From NCBI RefSeq assembly GCF_031877795.1, contig NC_133943.1, positions 9,789,001 to 9,853,000 on the forward strand: a stretch of 64,000 bases of DNA, written 5' to 3'. A program made the translations under genes and the position numbers. This stretch comes from Strix aluco (lineage: Eukaryota; Chordata; Aves; Strigiformes; Strigidae). Below, in pieces: positions 40,120-51,499 of the stretch. The notes below the pieces were generated by a model. That model worked only from the letters and a program-made list of their open reading frames with translations, was not told the origin of the DNA and did not search any database. Each line of letters begins with the position of its first letter. Position 1 is the stretch's first letter.

Positions 40120-41790
40120 ATGTGCATGTTTGTTTGTTTGTGTGTGCTTGTGTGCATTCATATTTCGCTTATCCACCCTTATTCTGAAGTAACATTCCGG
40201 GTCTTCTGTTGGGGTGGCAGTCTTGACAGAGGTAAGCCATGCTGCAAGCCAGGAAGAATGCTACTTCATCAACAGCAGTCGCAAGTTTAGACATGTTAGA
40301 CACACCTTCTGTGTCATTATTTCAAGTGAAATATGTGACAAGTTCCTTCTGAAGGACAATAGAAAATTTCTGCGGGCAAACGAGCAACTGTAGAAACCTA
40401 AGCGGCAACAGTAGAAACCTAAGCAGCAACTGCTGTCGGATTTTCTCTGTGTGCACCTATCAGTGCTTATTTACATACATGAGCAAAATGTTGAATGAAC
40501 CACTTCCAGAGTTGAAAGTCTCTACTTTTATTTTCGTGATTCATCCCAGTAAAGCATCATTAATTCATAGTGAAACCAGGAAAGCAGTGAACTGTGAAGG
40601 GAAGCAAGAGGGTGTCCCAGACACTGAAGAAGTCCTTAGACTGGACAAGAGATGGGCATATGCAAAGAATTTACAATTGTTATTTCCCCTAAAAGCCATT
40701 AGCATTATGGGTTAGATTAGCAGTAATGGACTGATAGTCTGATGATGACAGAACAGTGTGAGACCCTAGCCTGGATCCTAGAAAAGTTGAACCCAATCGT
40801 TGCTTCAGCCATTTTTCCATCTCAACATAAATCCTTTGTTTTACCACCAAAGCATGGCTTTTTTGGACAACCTCATTCCATCAAGAAAATCAAGCATCCC
40901 CCTCCCTTCGGCTCCCAGAAGAAATGCATATGGGAGATACTACTTTTTAGAAGGGATATGCTCAATTTATTTATGTTTCTCTCGTGTGGATCAAAAAAAC
41001 ACCAATTCAACACTCCAACAGAGGACAAGAGCAAAATAAATTTCATGGACAATATGCCAATGAAAGGTCACACTCTCAAAAAACAGAAGGATACTTTGTC
41101 CTTGGATTGTGAAACACTGCTGAAATACTCCTTGGACTGGCAGAGTATTATGTTATTAAAGACTAAGAGAGAAGACAGCTAGGCAGGAGTAAGAACCATC
41201 CCTAGGAGGGCATTTATCGTAAAACACTCAGAGATTGTTAAAGGACAATTTCAAGATGAAGAAAATCTAGAAATAAGTCATTTGGAGGATCTAGACAAAT
41301 AGGCAGGGCCCACTCATGTGTCTGAAAAATATGGGCTTTGCTAACAGACTGCCCTTGCAGAGTGCTACGCTTCAGGTGAGGACTGTGCTCAGGAGCCCAG
41401 GGATCAGCACTGGGTGCAGACACCACCACAGCCTGAGCAGGTTCTGCTGATGACACCTACACCTGGAAAATGCACCAGAAATACCTTAGGAGAGATCAGC
41501 TAGTGTCATTGCCTCCGAGCAGTATTTCAGCCCTTTACAATGTCAAACGTCTAAAAGGGTCTGAACACTAGTGTAGGCTATCATTTATGTACAAAGTCAC
41601 ACAGCTCTGAGGTTTATGCATCTGTATTTACTTTTCTGTCTTTTATGAGAGGGAGGGGAGCAAGATGTTGTTCTTGTTATATCCCAGAACTATGAGCACG
41701 TAACCCGTTCAGCCTGGCACCATCAGTCAACAAATCAGAAGAAAATGTTTCATGAGACAACACATGAAACAAGACAAAGAAATGTTGCTG
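40120..41790. other. Intergenic DNA between the single-Kazal gene and ovomucoid
   Basis: Contains a short tandem repeat (40384-40433) and open frames without family resemblance. It would hold the upstream control region of the single-Kazal gene. Confidence 0.5.
40384..40433. repeat. 21-bp tandem repeat, about 2.4 copies
   Basis: The unit is gcaactgtagaaacctaagc plus one base. The second copy differs at one inner position and the spacer base, and the third is partial. Confidence 0.8.
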
Positions 41791-41796
41791 ATGTAG

Positions 41797-41802
41797 TTTA
41801 TT
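41797..41802 (-). terminator. SPINK7: Ovomucoid polyadenylation signal
   Basis: 'ctcaataaac' on the - strand, about 120 bases past the TGA. Confidence 0.85.
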
Positions 41803-41918
41803 GAGAAAGAAAATCAGGAGTGAGCTGAGTTCCCCAGAGGATTAGATGAACTGAGGTGAGATCTTTAGTTGGGATTTGCCAGTGGGGATCCTGTGGTGAA
41901 TTCTCTCAGCACTGATAT

Positions 41919-44900
41919 TCAGCATTTTCCAAAATGGCTTAAAGTGAGAGTCTCATTGCTGTCCCTGAAAGCAAGGAGAGGAAAAAATGGATTAGACACA
42001 GAGTGCTGCCTGCTGTAATCTCTCCTTTTGCTTGACTTCTAGAGAAGGCGTCAGATAGGATCCTGCCACAGAGCCAAAGAACTTGCAGACTGAGAGTCCC
42101 TTTAGGTATTTGATTATTAAGAGATGAGTGAAATTATTTAACCCATTCTTAAGACTGAAATATTTTGGAGGAAAGTATAATGAAACTTCAAATTTAATTT
42201 TCTTTGCAACATGCAAGAAAAATTCCATTGAGGTTAACGGTCTTCAAACCGCTCACACTAACCAGACATCGCTCTTTGTATTCTCTAATAAAAAAAACCT
42301 GAATGGTCGGCACAAAGGCTGGCATTCTGTCCCAGCCCAAATCCCTAATCAGTGCTGGTCAGCAAACAAGAAAGTGGCAACTGTGAACTTGTGCCTACAG
42401 AAGGCAACTGATAACGTGAATGTGATCTATGTTTCTACGTACACAACTGCATTGCAGAAGTTACACTTATTGCTGTATGTTTTGCTGTCAGAGCCACAGA
42501 GAGGCATAGACTCAAGCGAGCAGACAGGTTTAGGGTAGTCACTGCAGTGAATCTGGAAAGAAAAAATATCTAATCTGAAGGATATGAAGGAGTCAATAGC
42601 AGAAGGGCTTGAACCCCTAGCTACAGCTGCAGTGCTAATGATAATGATCTAACTAAAAGTAATTAACTTCCTTGCACAATCTGATATAAACTGAGGTGTC
42701 AGTTTCTCCTATGCCAGAAGAATTTAGTAATATAAAAATAGATCATAATTTCCTGTTTGAAGAGATGTATATCATAACCTGACCACAGCATTTCTAAGCA
42801 GCAGCAGTTCACTCGGTGAACGTGCCATTCCCGTGATCACATTGCACTGTGTTCCCAACCTGGCCAGGAAATTAAATGGAAAAACACTGGTGTCTGGAGA
42901 AGTGTAGGTGCTGATGCCTGTATAAAGGTCCGGTGTCTCTCCTACAGTCTTAAAACAGGAAGATCAGCAGATACTGTGAGAGTGGGGTTTTGTTTCTTTG
43001 TGCAATGGGTGCTATGCTTGCTGAGAAGTATCGTAGTGCAAAAAACCTATATGGGTCCAGGAAGAGGCTGAGGAATTTCATGGAGAAGAAATCTATCAAG
43101 GCTTACTGACTACACAGAAACCGCACCTAGCTGAGGTCCATCACTTGAAAATAGCTGGAGGCTGGAAGAGTAGAAGTCCCATGCACACTCACTCTACTCT
43201 TACTCTCTCCTACAGGATCCTTAAGACCCCTGTGCTAAGAGCAGGCTCTGCATCAAGCCATCATGTGCTTGATGGATCATTGGTCTGACCCCAAAAGCCA
43301 TGCTCTGTTCTTATTCTCAGTTCTGCCCCGATGGATTATTTCTGATACTACTCTTTTACTGATCCCTTCTTGTGCAACCACCCTCTTCCTTTTCTGACGT
43401 TAGCGCAGATAATGTGTATTATATGTGAAGAAAGCAAAATCTTCCCTGTGCTGAAGCACAGCAGCAGTTACACTCCTGTAGCACACTGCTGGTCTGGGGG
43501 CTGCTGCAGACACTGGCAGTGCTTCCCCTGACATCAGAGGGACTGAAACATGGTCTCTCATCACGTAGTTCACTTACTGTAGCAATTTCCTTCTTACATT
43601 CACCATCGTACTTCTTGCCAACACCAGCTCCAGGCTCTCTGGGAAGGGAAGAGACCCATGTTAGGGAACTCTGTGAGCAACCTGCTCTGCTGAACCCCAC
43701 ATCCCAGCAACGCAGATCAGTCCCAGGTACAACGTAGGGGATACAAGAGACATCCAGCTTAGGTTGTGTCCACATGGCTCTAGATACCAGCTCCGGTGGT
43801 GACACAGCCTGCCAGAATGCATGATGCGAAGGACAAGGGAGGGTCCAGGGTATTAGCATGAATGAGGAGCTAGGTTGTGTGACACTGTAGATGCACCTTA
43901 GGTTAGTTGCTGTCCTCTGCAAGGCAGCATCTCCCACACAGACCCTTTTAACTTAGTTAAGAGAAGCATGCTCTCCTGTGTTAGATCCCCACCCAGCCCT
44001 CTACTTCTCTCTCTAGATCAAAGGCACAGTTTTCCTTCTAATCACAAAGGAAAACAGGGTCTAGTTACCAGAGAAAGAAGAGGTTCAAAGTCCAAGCACC
44101 TTACAGAGAAGACCTTGGTAGAAGTATATTCAGAAGATATAGAAGTATATTCAGAAGAGCAGCTGTTAGGAGTGCTAAGCACTCATTACCCCTCGCAGTA
44201 CTCACGGGTTACGGGCACACAGCAGGCACTCATTGTCGTAGGTGACCCCGTCGGTACCACAGACGGGGCTGAGGTCTTTGCTGCAGAGCAACACCACTTT
44301 GCCTTCCTCATTTGTTGTGTTGGGATATTTACTGCAGTCCACCTGTTGAGGGAACACACAACAAAGCACTGGTGAAGGCTTACTTATAGGAAGCAAGTAG
44401 ATATGGTGAGTGTGTCTGTCTGGACACCTATGATATCACCACAAGCAAAATACTTTTTTGTGTGTCACTATGACGACAGTTCACTTGAAGATGACCAATG
44501 CAAGATTCTGACATCTCATATGTCCTATTATTTAGTGTTTGAATTATTTATTGGGGGAGTCAGCAAGAAGCTTTGGCCACTCAGAAGCAGGACGTGCCCC
44601 TTGGCCAAGGGCAAAATGGTTTCACTTACAGGAACAACTTCCTTGCATTCTCCATCGTGGTCTTTGCTGACATTGGTTCCATATTCTCTAGAGAGGGAAA
44701 GACAAATGTTAGGAAGTTCAGCAAAGACATCCTAGGTGCTGGAAATATGTAACTAATACAAGGGAAAGCTGACTTTTTATCAGTTAGGCTTATATATATT
44801 TTTTGAGAAGGTAGCGCCATCCTCCCTGACCAGCTAGCACTGAGTGGCTGACAGGGATGTAAAGACCCTGAGAGCTTTAGGACCATTTGGGGCAGTTCAG

Positions 44901-47165
44901 AGCAGAGCAACTCTCCATCCTTTTGCTCTGCTTTGCTGTGATGAGATATGCCCTAGGGGCTGTCATCTAGCTGATCCTTGAGCTGGAGAATTAAAAACTG
45001 AATAAATTACACCAGCAAAGGAGACACATGGTGACTAAAGTGATGTCTAGGCAACAGAGTGCCACAGAGTGATATACAAGCTCTTTTTGAAGGAATTGAC
45101 ACAAGTGACATATGACAGATCACTGTTGAAAAGTGGTGCTGCCAGGAGCCCTAAGCATTGCTGCCTGAGATCTCCTATGCAGTACGTACCGGTTGTTGGC
45201 ACAGAGCAGGCACTCATTGCTGTAAGTGACTCCATCAGTACCGCAGATGGGGCTGAGGATCTTGGTGCAGACCAACACCTCTTTGCCTTCCTCATTTGTA
45301 GCGTTGGGATACGTACTACAGTCCACCTGTCAAAGGAATGTACAGCAACAGGGTGAAGAGGACATTTTACATTCACAACCCTGATTTTGCATGAAACAGT
45401 GACCAGATACAACCCGCAGTGGGTTTTTCACTACTACAGCACAAACTTGTGCTTGTGGGTCAATCTGGTAACAGGTGAATCCTTCCTGCAGAGACCTCCC
45501 CATGCAGCAGGAAAGGAGAGGGCTGTAGCTGTGCAGCGCCCCAGATGGGGTATATCAGTAGTGGTCTCTCATGCTCACTTGGCATCATTTTGCAAAGGCT
45601 ATTTGTTGGTCCCTCATTGTTATATTCTTGTGGCCTCTCCAGTGCACTTCTGTTATTACTCTTTCATTCTCAACATGCTTTTTACAGAGGAGCAAGACTA
45701 ATGACCTGGTGTGTGGAAGCTGGAGTATCTCCTAGTATTTTATTCTTGAAATAGGTTGTCTTTGGGTAGGTTCTGATACCACAGTCTATTGCTATCAGTT
45801 TAGAGCCAGTCATATATGACCAGCTTAAATCTTAGACTAGTTTAAAGTTACTAAAAAATTAATTAATCCAAAAATTTTCTATCATTACTACTACTACAAC
45901 AGTATTAACATACAGCATAGATGTAGAGCCAGGAACAGTATCATTTAAGGTTTTACACTGTAGAAACTGATTACAATGACACTAATTTCATGCTAGGTGC
46001 AAAACAGCTAAGCATCTACAGGCCTGAAGTTTTTCCTCATTCCTGAAGCCACACACCTGAGAAAAGAGGCAAAAAGAAATCTTCCACTCACCTCAACCCC
46101 AAAAGCAGCATCTGGAAAAGAAAAGAGGCAGAAAGTGTGAAACAAAGCCAATGTGATAAGACCTCAGTTAAAGTTGGAAATCTGGATGTAAAATTCCTAT
46201 ATTCAGCACCACACTGAATGATTTCCAGCAATCGGTTTCCTGAATGAAACAAGCTATGTATGATTTTTTTTTTTCTATGTTGATAAGTATAATAGCATTG
46301 CTTATTCCTGGCTGTGATGAAACATGTTTTTGAATAGCTTTATTCTTTTTTATTTTGAGATAGGTAGACTTATTAATTGAAAATAGAATAGCTTTTCCTT
46401 CCTTATCTTTTTACACATCCATTTTGACCCTAAAAAGCTGCTATTACATATCTGAAAAAAAAACTGAGTCAATACAGATAAATGCAAATGCAAATAGTCA
46501 CCTACAGGATAAGCAAATACATACAGCATCTGTTGTCAGGAATATGCATTTTAAAGAAGCTGAGTGTAAAAAAAACATTGTCTTTGACTTTGTAAATTCA
46601 TCAGATGTAAATATGCAGCGAGAACATCAGACACCGGCTTGTTTTCATCTCTTGTTTCTCCATTAGCAGCAAAAGTACTGCAGGAAAGTTGCCAGGCTCC
46701 TGCAAAGAACTTGCTTGTGCCATTACAATATTTCATGACTAGTTACTAGAGGTCTGAACACCTCGTTACGGCCTGGTTTCAAGTATTTATCCATTTGCTG
46801 TAATTGTACAACAAGAATTGTAAGCAGCATAACGGTGTTAAAACAACAGTGTAAAAAGTGTAACAGCACCAGTTACCAGCACAGAGCTCTGCTTGCAGTT
46901 ATTTGTGTTTATGACAGACAACCAGCTACAGCAGTGATCCATTTAAGACTGTCCTGAAATTTGCTCTTGCATCTCATGTGATGCCAACAATCAGATGCAG
47001 CCTAGCTCTTTTAGGAGAAGATTTTCTCTCTTTGAAGCCACTATCTTATCCTTTTAAAGACAGCCAGGACTCGGACATGAAGCCTCTGCGGCACCTTGAA
47101 ATTTACTCACCTGGGAAGCAGCAAAACGCAAAGGAGAGGAGCACAAAAACACCTGCCGTGGTCAT
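41919..47165 (-). CDS. SPINK7: Ovomucoid (OVM), three-Kazal egg-white protease inhibitor
   Basis: Eight exons in transcript order: 47165-47111, 46111-46092, 45326-45190, 44687-44630, 44342-44206, 43638-43578, 42552-42443 and 41964-41919. Together they give 624 nt, or 207 residues (chicken about 210). Signal peptide [23 protein letters not shown] is cut before V24, as in chicken. Kazal domains lie at 26-90, 91-156 and 157-207. Domain starts [15 protein letters not shown] and [15 protein letters not shown], and the end [13 protein letters not shown], are diagnostic. Glycosylation sequons are seen at PNAT, TNVS, PNTT and SNET. P1 residues are Lys47 (C-T-K-I), Lys112 (C-S-K-D) and Leu169 (C-S-L-E-S). 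The last has Ser at P2' where Tyr is usual. In known birds ovomucoid is a major secreted egg-white protein under steroid control in oviduct; that is family knowledge, not read here. Confidence 0.97.
44120..44159. repeat. 21-bp tandem duplication in ovomucoid intron
   Basis: 'agaagtatattcagaag' plus four bases is repeated directly once, close to the donor side of the second-domain 'a' exon. Confidence 0.8.
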
Positions 47166-47242
47166 GGTGGAAGTATTTCTTGAGTCTGCAGGCTGCCGGC
47201 TCCTGCTCTGCTCATGAGATGGTCTCTCCGAGGCCAGCTGCA

Positions 47243-47250
47243 AATATATA
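47243..47250 (-). promoter_or_regulatory. SPINK7: Ovomucoid TATA box
   Basis: TATATATT on the - strand, about 80 bases before the ATG. This would place transcription start near 47215 with a 5' UTR of about 50 bases, similar to what is known for chicken ovomucoid. Confidence 0.65.
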
Positions 47251-47330
47251 CAAATGCAACGTCTAAACTGTTCAACTGTAACATAAAACAACCAGCAGAA
47301 TCTGTCACCAGTACAATGAGGCTGGTAATA

Positions 47331-47336
47331 TTTATT
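47331..47336 (-). terminator. Orphan polyadenylation signal upstream of ovomucoid
   Basis: 'cctcaataaatatt' on the - strand has the cluster's usual poly(A) context. It sits between ovomucoid's promoter and the decayed exons at 49.8-51.5 kb, so it may be the old 3' end of that relic gene. Confidence 0.4.
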
Positions 47337-47339
47337 GAG

Positions 47340-49790
47340 GTCTTGACTTTCAGGTAATGGTCTGCATCAGCTCAGCAATTGATTTTGGCTGGACATCTGG
47401 TTAACAGCTTGAGACAAGTATCACATGTTCTCAGTGGTCAAAACCAAACAAACAGCCTTTTAGACAAAAGAAACCTCTTTAGGATTCTGGTAGAAACATA
47501 AGGAGCACAAATATCGAGGGGAGTAAATGGCAGGTCCTTCATTCATCTCTGCAGAGCAGCATCTCCCATCAGGGAGCAGCTTAGGCAGAGCATGCAGCAT
47601 TACCCTGCTTGCAGATCAGGCTAAGAGTCTCTGCTTTCCTTTCTAGTTTTGGGTTGGGTTTTTTCCACGTTCCCAGATATTCACCACTAGGTATGAATAC
47701 AGCTCAGGCCTGGCTTTACCATCAGCAGAACTGGTTAAGCCTTGTCAGGTGAGTCTGACAGAACTGTGTCTAACCTGTGAAGCTAATGGTATTTAGCACT
47801 GGTTTGATAAAACCCACCTCCTGGGTATAGAAGAGTTCAGTAGAAGACTTGAAAGCAGATTAAAATTCTGTCAAATACCACTAAAAATGTCACTTGAACC
47901 TTATCAGCAGGGAGCACCTATTTACAGACCCAGTCACAATTAAACAGGCTGACCGATTCAAAGTGTTCTGCCAAGCTATCTTAAGAACAAAAGACACCGA
48001 AGGTTTGGGAACCTATTTACATAGCACCAACTACGCTTGAAAGTACAGTAGGTCCTTTCCCCCTACAGATATTTTAGAAAATCATACTTAAAATATAGAG
48101 CCTGTCCCAATTTTCCTGTCTGTCTTGCACCTCCAGCCTTTGTGCCATCTCCAAATTGCTCCTTCCTAGGAGGAGGTCTGGACCTCTGCTGGTTTAGTAG
48201 GTGTAATTTTGCGGGAGTAGCTTCTGCCTTTAACCCAAGTTTCTCACCATGATCCTTTTCACAGGTCTGAAATGGGAAGCATACCTGCGTCTTTTTGGTC
48301 ATCGGAGCTAAGCATTGTGCTTAGGATAGACTTCAAAACTGTGGGAGCTGCAGAGCAAAAGAAGCTTTATGGGTGCTCCCTTGCACAAACAAGGCACCAC
48401 TCATTAATCAAATGAAATTCAGCTGAAATCATTGAAGGTTAGTCCAAGCCATTGTGTTGGTGTCTGATACATCACAGTGGTCTAAAGGGTATACTTGGAT
48501 CCTTAAATGTATAAATTTTATAGTGCATGGAATCACCTTACTGGGCACTGGCATGTTATGAAGGCCACAGCATGGCTGTGTGGATATATAGGTTACATTT
48601 TCACCTAAAAGAGATGGGTTTCTTCACAGGGAGAAGCATTAAAATAATTATGCTGCTGGGTTTGGTTCTATAAATTACAGGGAGCATACATGAATATTTT
48701 AGATAGATATGGCACATCTTCAAGATGTATTGCCCAAATGTGCCTTGTGGATGGCATCTCTGGAAGCCAAATACTTCTCCCAGAGCACGTACAGGAGCAC
48801 ACTGAGGCTGCTGTCATATGCCGTGCTAGTTGCCTTCATCAATTCACCCGTACAGTCTCTGGGAGGGAGGTACATCTTTCTGGGTCAAATATGAACTTTG
48901 TCACTGCCTTCTCCAGCCAGGCAGTGAGACCTTTGTGAATCATCCTCACCAGCCTTCCCAGCCCCAAACAGGCAGCTTTTGACATGTTGCCTCCTGCCTG
49001 GTGCCCACATGCTGCTGCCCCAGGCTACTCCCTGCCTTGGATGATGTTGTCCTCTAGGCAGGACCAACCTATCTCCTGATGGGTGGAGAGCACCGTCCTG
49101 CCAAAGGCTGGCATGTGTTGCCTGTACACACCAAAGAAAAATTTTCCACTGCAACTGCCGGGTTCAGCACCGGGTCTGGCACTTACTGGCTCCAAGCAAC
49201 CCAGATTTCCTCCAACCATCACAACACTCATCCGACGTTCAGCAGATCCATTCCTTCCCTCTTTTACCTACAGACACTTCTAAGGAGACTCAAGCCTGTG
49301 ACAATTAAGTGCTGACTGGGGAACACCAGTCTCCCCTGAGCTGCTCAGGTACCTGCTCCAGGAAAGCCACAGAAGTGACACCCAGGTATCTTCAGGTTTC
49401 AGACTCATGCACAGCCTCCCCACCTGGGGTTACAGCTCCAGATTATCCTGCCTCTGATAACAGTGTGGAAAAATTCCACAGCTGGCTAAGCTCATGCAGT
49501 AGGACAGGTTGCTCAGTTGTTAGCTACTCATGGAAGAACAGTTAGAAAGAGGATTTGGTCTGCAATCCTGCCACTGATCTCATGCTGTAATCCACTTCAT
49601 TACGATCTTCTAATCCTCAAAGTCAGAGGCAGCGTATGGCTAATGACCATTTGGCCTTGTGTGTGCAGAAGCCAGCACAAGGGCAAAGATCCACAAGTAA
49701 GAAAATACAGTGCCACATGTTATGGTCCTGAGCACCAGAGGGTCTGCAGGCTGACACCAGGGCAGGATCTGGCCATTATGCAACATCCTC
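47340..49790. other. Intergenic, no intact gene
   Basis: If the relic gene to the right once ended at 47.33 kb, its last exons should lie here. I could not identify them with confidence. Confidence 0.45.
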
Positions 49791-49800
49791 TCTCACTTAC

Positions 49801-51490
49801 CCAAGGAATTTCTTCTTTAATATTTCCCACTACAGTTTTTGCCAGTATTGATTTCATATTCTCTGGAAGAATCAAAACTGATGCTGGGAAATTTTCTTAT
49901 CAGATATGGGACTCCTCAGCATAAGTTAATACACTGATAAATGAATGACAAACTATTTAATACACTTTTCCAAACATTCCTGGGTTTTGTCACATTATTT
50001 ATTTCCAAAATAGCTGTTGTAAAAGTGGGAAATAACAATAATTAGTTGTAGCTCTTTCATGAAATTTCCTCTAATCACTCCAAAATGCCTGCTAAATACA
50101 ATTCAGACTGCAGTTTCCATCTTTGTCTTTCTCTTGGCCACAGTGTGGCCAATAACTATTTGTACTGAGCCACACACCTGGAGAAACTGATAGAGAATAA
50201 ATGGAAGATCTGCCTCTCACCTAGTGCCCGAAGGCACCATTTGAACTAAGCAATAAGCAAACAACGTCACTGATATGATTTAAACGTATCAATATGAAAA
50301 CATATCCATGTGTTTATGAACTTATTAAATAGAGTTTGATTCAGGTAATGCCAGTGAATATTTTCCTGAACTAATAAGACCATGTGCAGAACTTTGTACC
50401 CTGCAGGTGAAGGCTAACATGGTTTCACATTACTTATGCAATGAATTAAATGTACTTGGCCACACCGCAAGGACAGATGTTGACACATGGGAATGAGTCC
50501 AGCAGAGGCCACCAGGCTGGTCAGGGGTTGGGGCACAGGGCATTTGGGGTAACCTGTGGGAGCTGGGCTTCTTCAGCCTGGAGAAGAGATGGCTACAGGG
50601 GATCACATTGTTATCAGGTCCCTGATGGCGTTTATAGAGAAGACAGAGCCAGAGTCTTCTCAGAGCTGTACGGCAAAGGGATCAAATTCTGACCAAATAG
50701 CAGGAATTATTCTTTGCCACGAGGGTGATCAAGCAGTGCCACAGGAACCAGAGAGGCCGTGCACATCCTTCCTCAGTGATACTTAAAACCCAGCTGAGCG
50801 ACGAAGGCCTTGAGCACCCTGAGCTGACTTTGGCCTTGCTTTGAGCAGGGGTTGGGCTAGAGACCTCTAGAGAGCTCTTCCAACCTGAGTTATTTGATGT
50901 ATATGGTACTTACATAACGCTCTCTCCTATGGATAGTTTTCATTAATGAAGGAACATAATACTTCTCAATGACCCAGGAGAGCAGTCTCAGAGTTTTCCT
51001 ACAATCTTTGCTAAAGGGCCACACGTAAGTGGTACAAATTGCTCTCAGTACATTTTTATGGGGGATGGCCAGTAAAATGCACAACAAAAAGAGTATATAG
51101 TAATCATTGCTAAAAATCACACTAAACTATTCAAATTTGAGAACGTCATTAGCTCTCAAAGATTTCAGTCTCTCCACTTCTGCAACAGCTCATGTCCTCA
51201 CCATCACAACACTTCCCCAGAAGAGCATCAGCATTTGAACCTACAGTAAAGTTATCTGTGCCACAGAAAATCAGTTGTCACTGCTGTGCTGCAGCCTGGA
51301 CCAGGCACAGGTCTCAGTAGAATCAACTCTGAGGACATACATTCACTTCTCACCTCACCAGCTCCAGCTCTGGGCAGTTTCTGGATGACGAGGACGTCAG
51401 GTCAAGGGTTCCATTACATAGGGCGAGAATTACTCATGTGAAAGCAGGAACATGCTAGAACAAGCAGCAGAAAAAGGAGGCACTAAACAG
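49801..51490 (-). pseudogene. Ovomucoid-like Kazal pseudogene relic
   Basis: Three pieces align with ovomucoid-type exons in the right order. (1) 51490-51430 resembles signal-peptide exon 1 of the neighbouring genes (shared 'ttactca' at the donor side, then 'gctagaacaagcagcag'). (2) 50240-50221 is a 20-base match in size and sequence to ovomucoid exon 2, reading D-G-A-F-G-H-stop with donor gtgag kept but the acceptor changed from cag to caa; flanking intron sequence also matches (gccacacacctg then gagaaa). (3) 49862-49801 resembles a Kazal 'b' exon, reading R-E-Y-E-I-N-T-G-K then a stop, with the final cysteine lost, though both splice sites remain. No 'a' exon was found between, and a CR1 has inserted between pieces 1 and 2. 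This is a dead gene copy. Confidence 0.7.
50480..50900 (+). mobile_element. CR1 LINE 3' fragment, inserted in pseudogene intron
   Basis: 'gagtccagcagaggccacca' opens the CR1 tail, followed by 'gctgggcttcttcagcctgg' and ending 'ctcttccaacctgag'. It is 5'-truncated and carries many changes. Confidence 0.85.
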
Positions 51491-51499
51491 TAGAACATT

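Noticed and set aside
43195-43330. Possible old CR1 tail ('gatggatcattggtctgacc')
   Set aside because: The match is a single short phrase within an ovomucoid intron, too little to call.
43419-43937. 172-codon open frame on the - strand
   Set aside because: It covers ovomucoid exon 6 and flanking introns; the true exon is 43638-43578 and the rest is read-through into intron.
47355-47440. Possible last exon of the ovomucoid relic (TGCTGA near 47380)
   Set aside because: The similarity to ovomucoid's last exon is only a few bases, and the distance to the poly(A) signal is shorter than in the intact genes.
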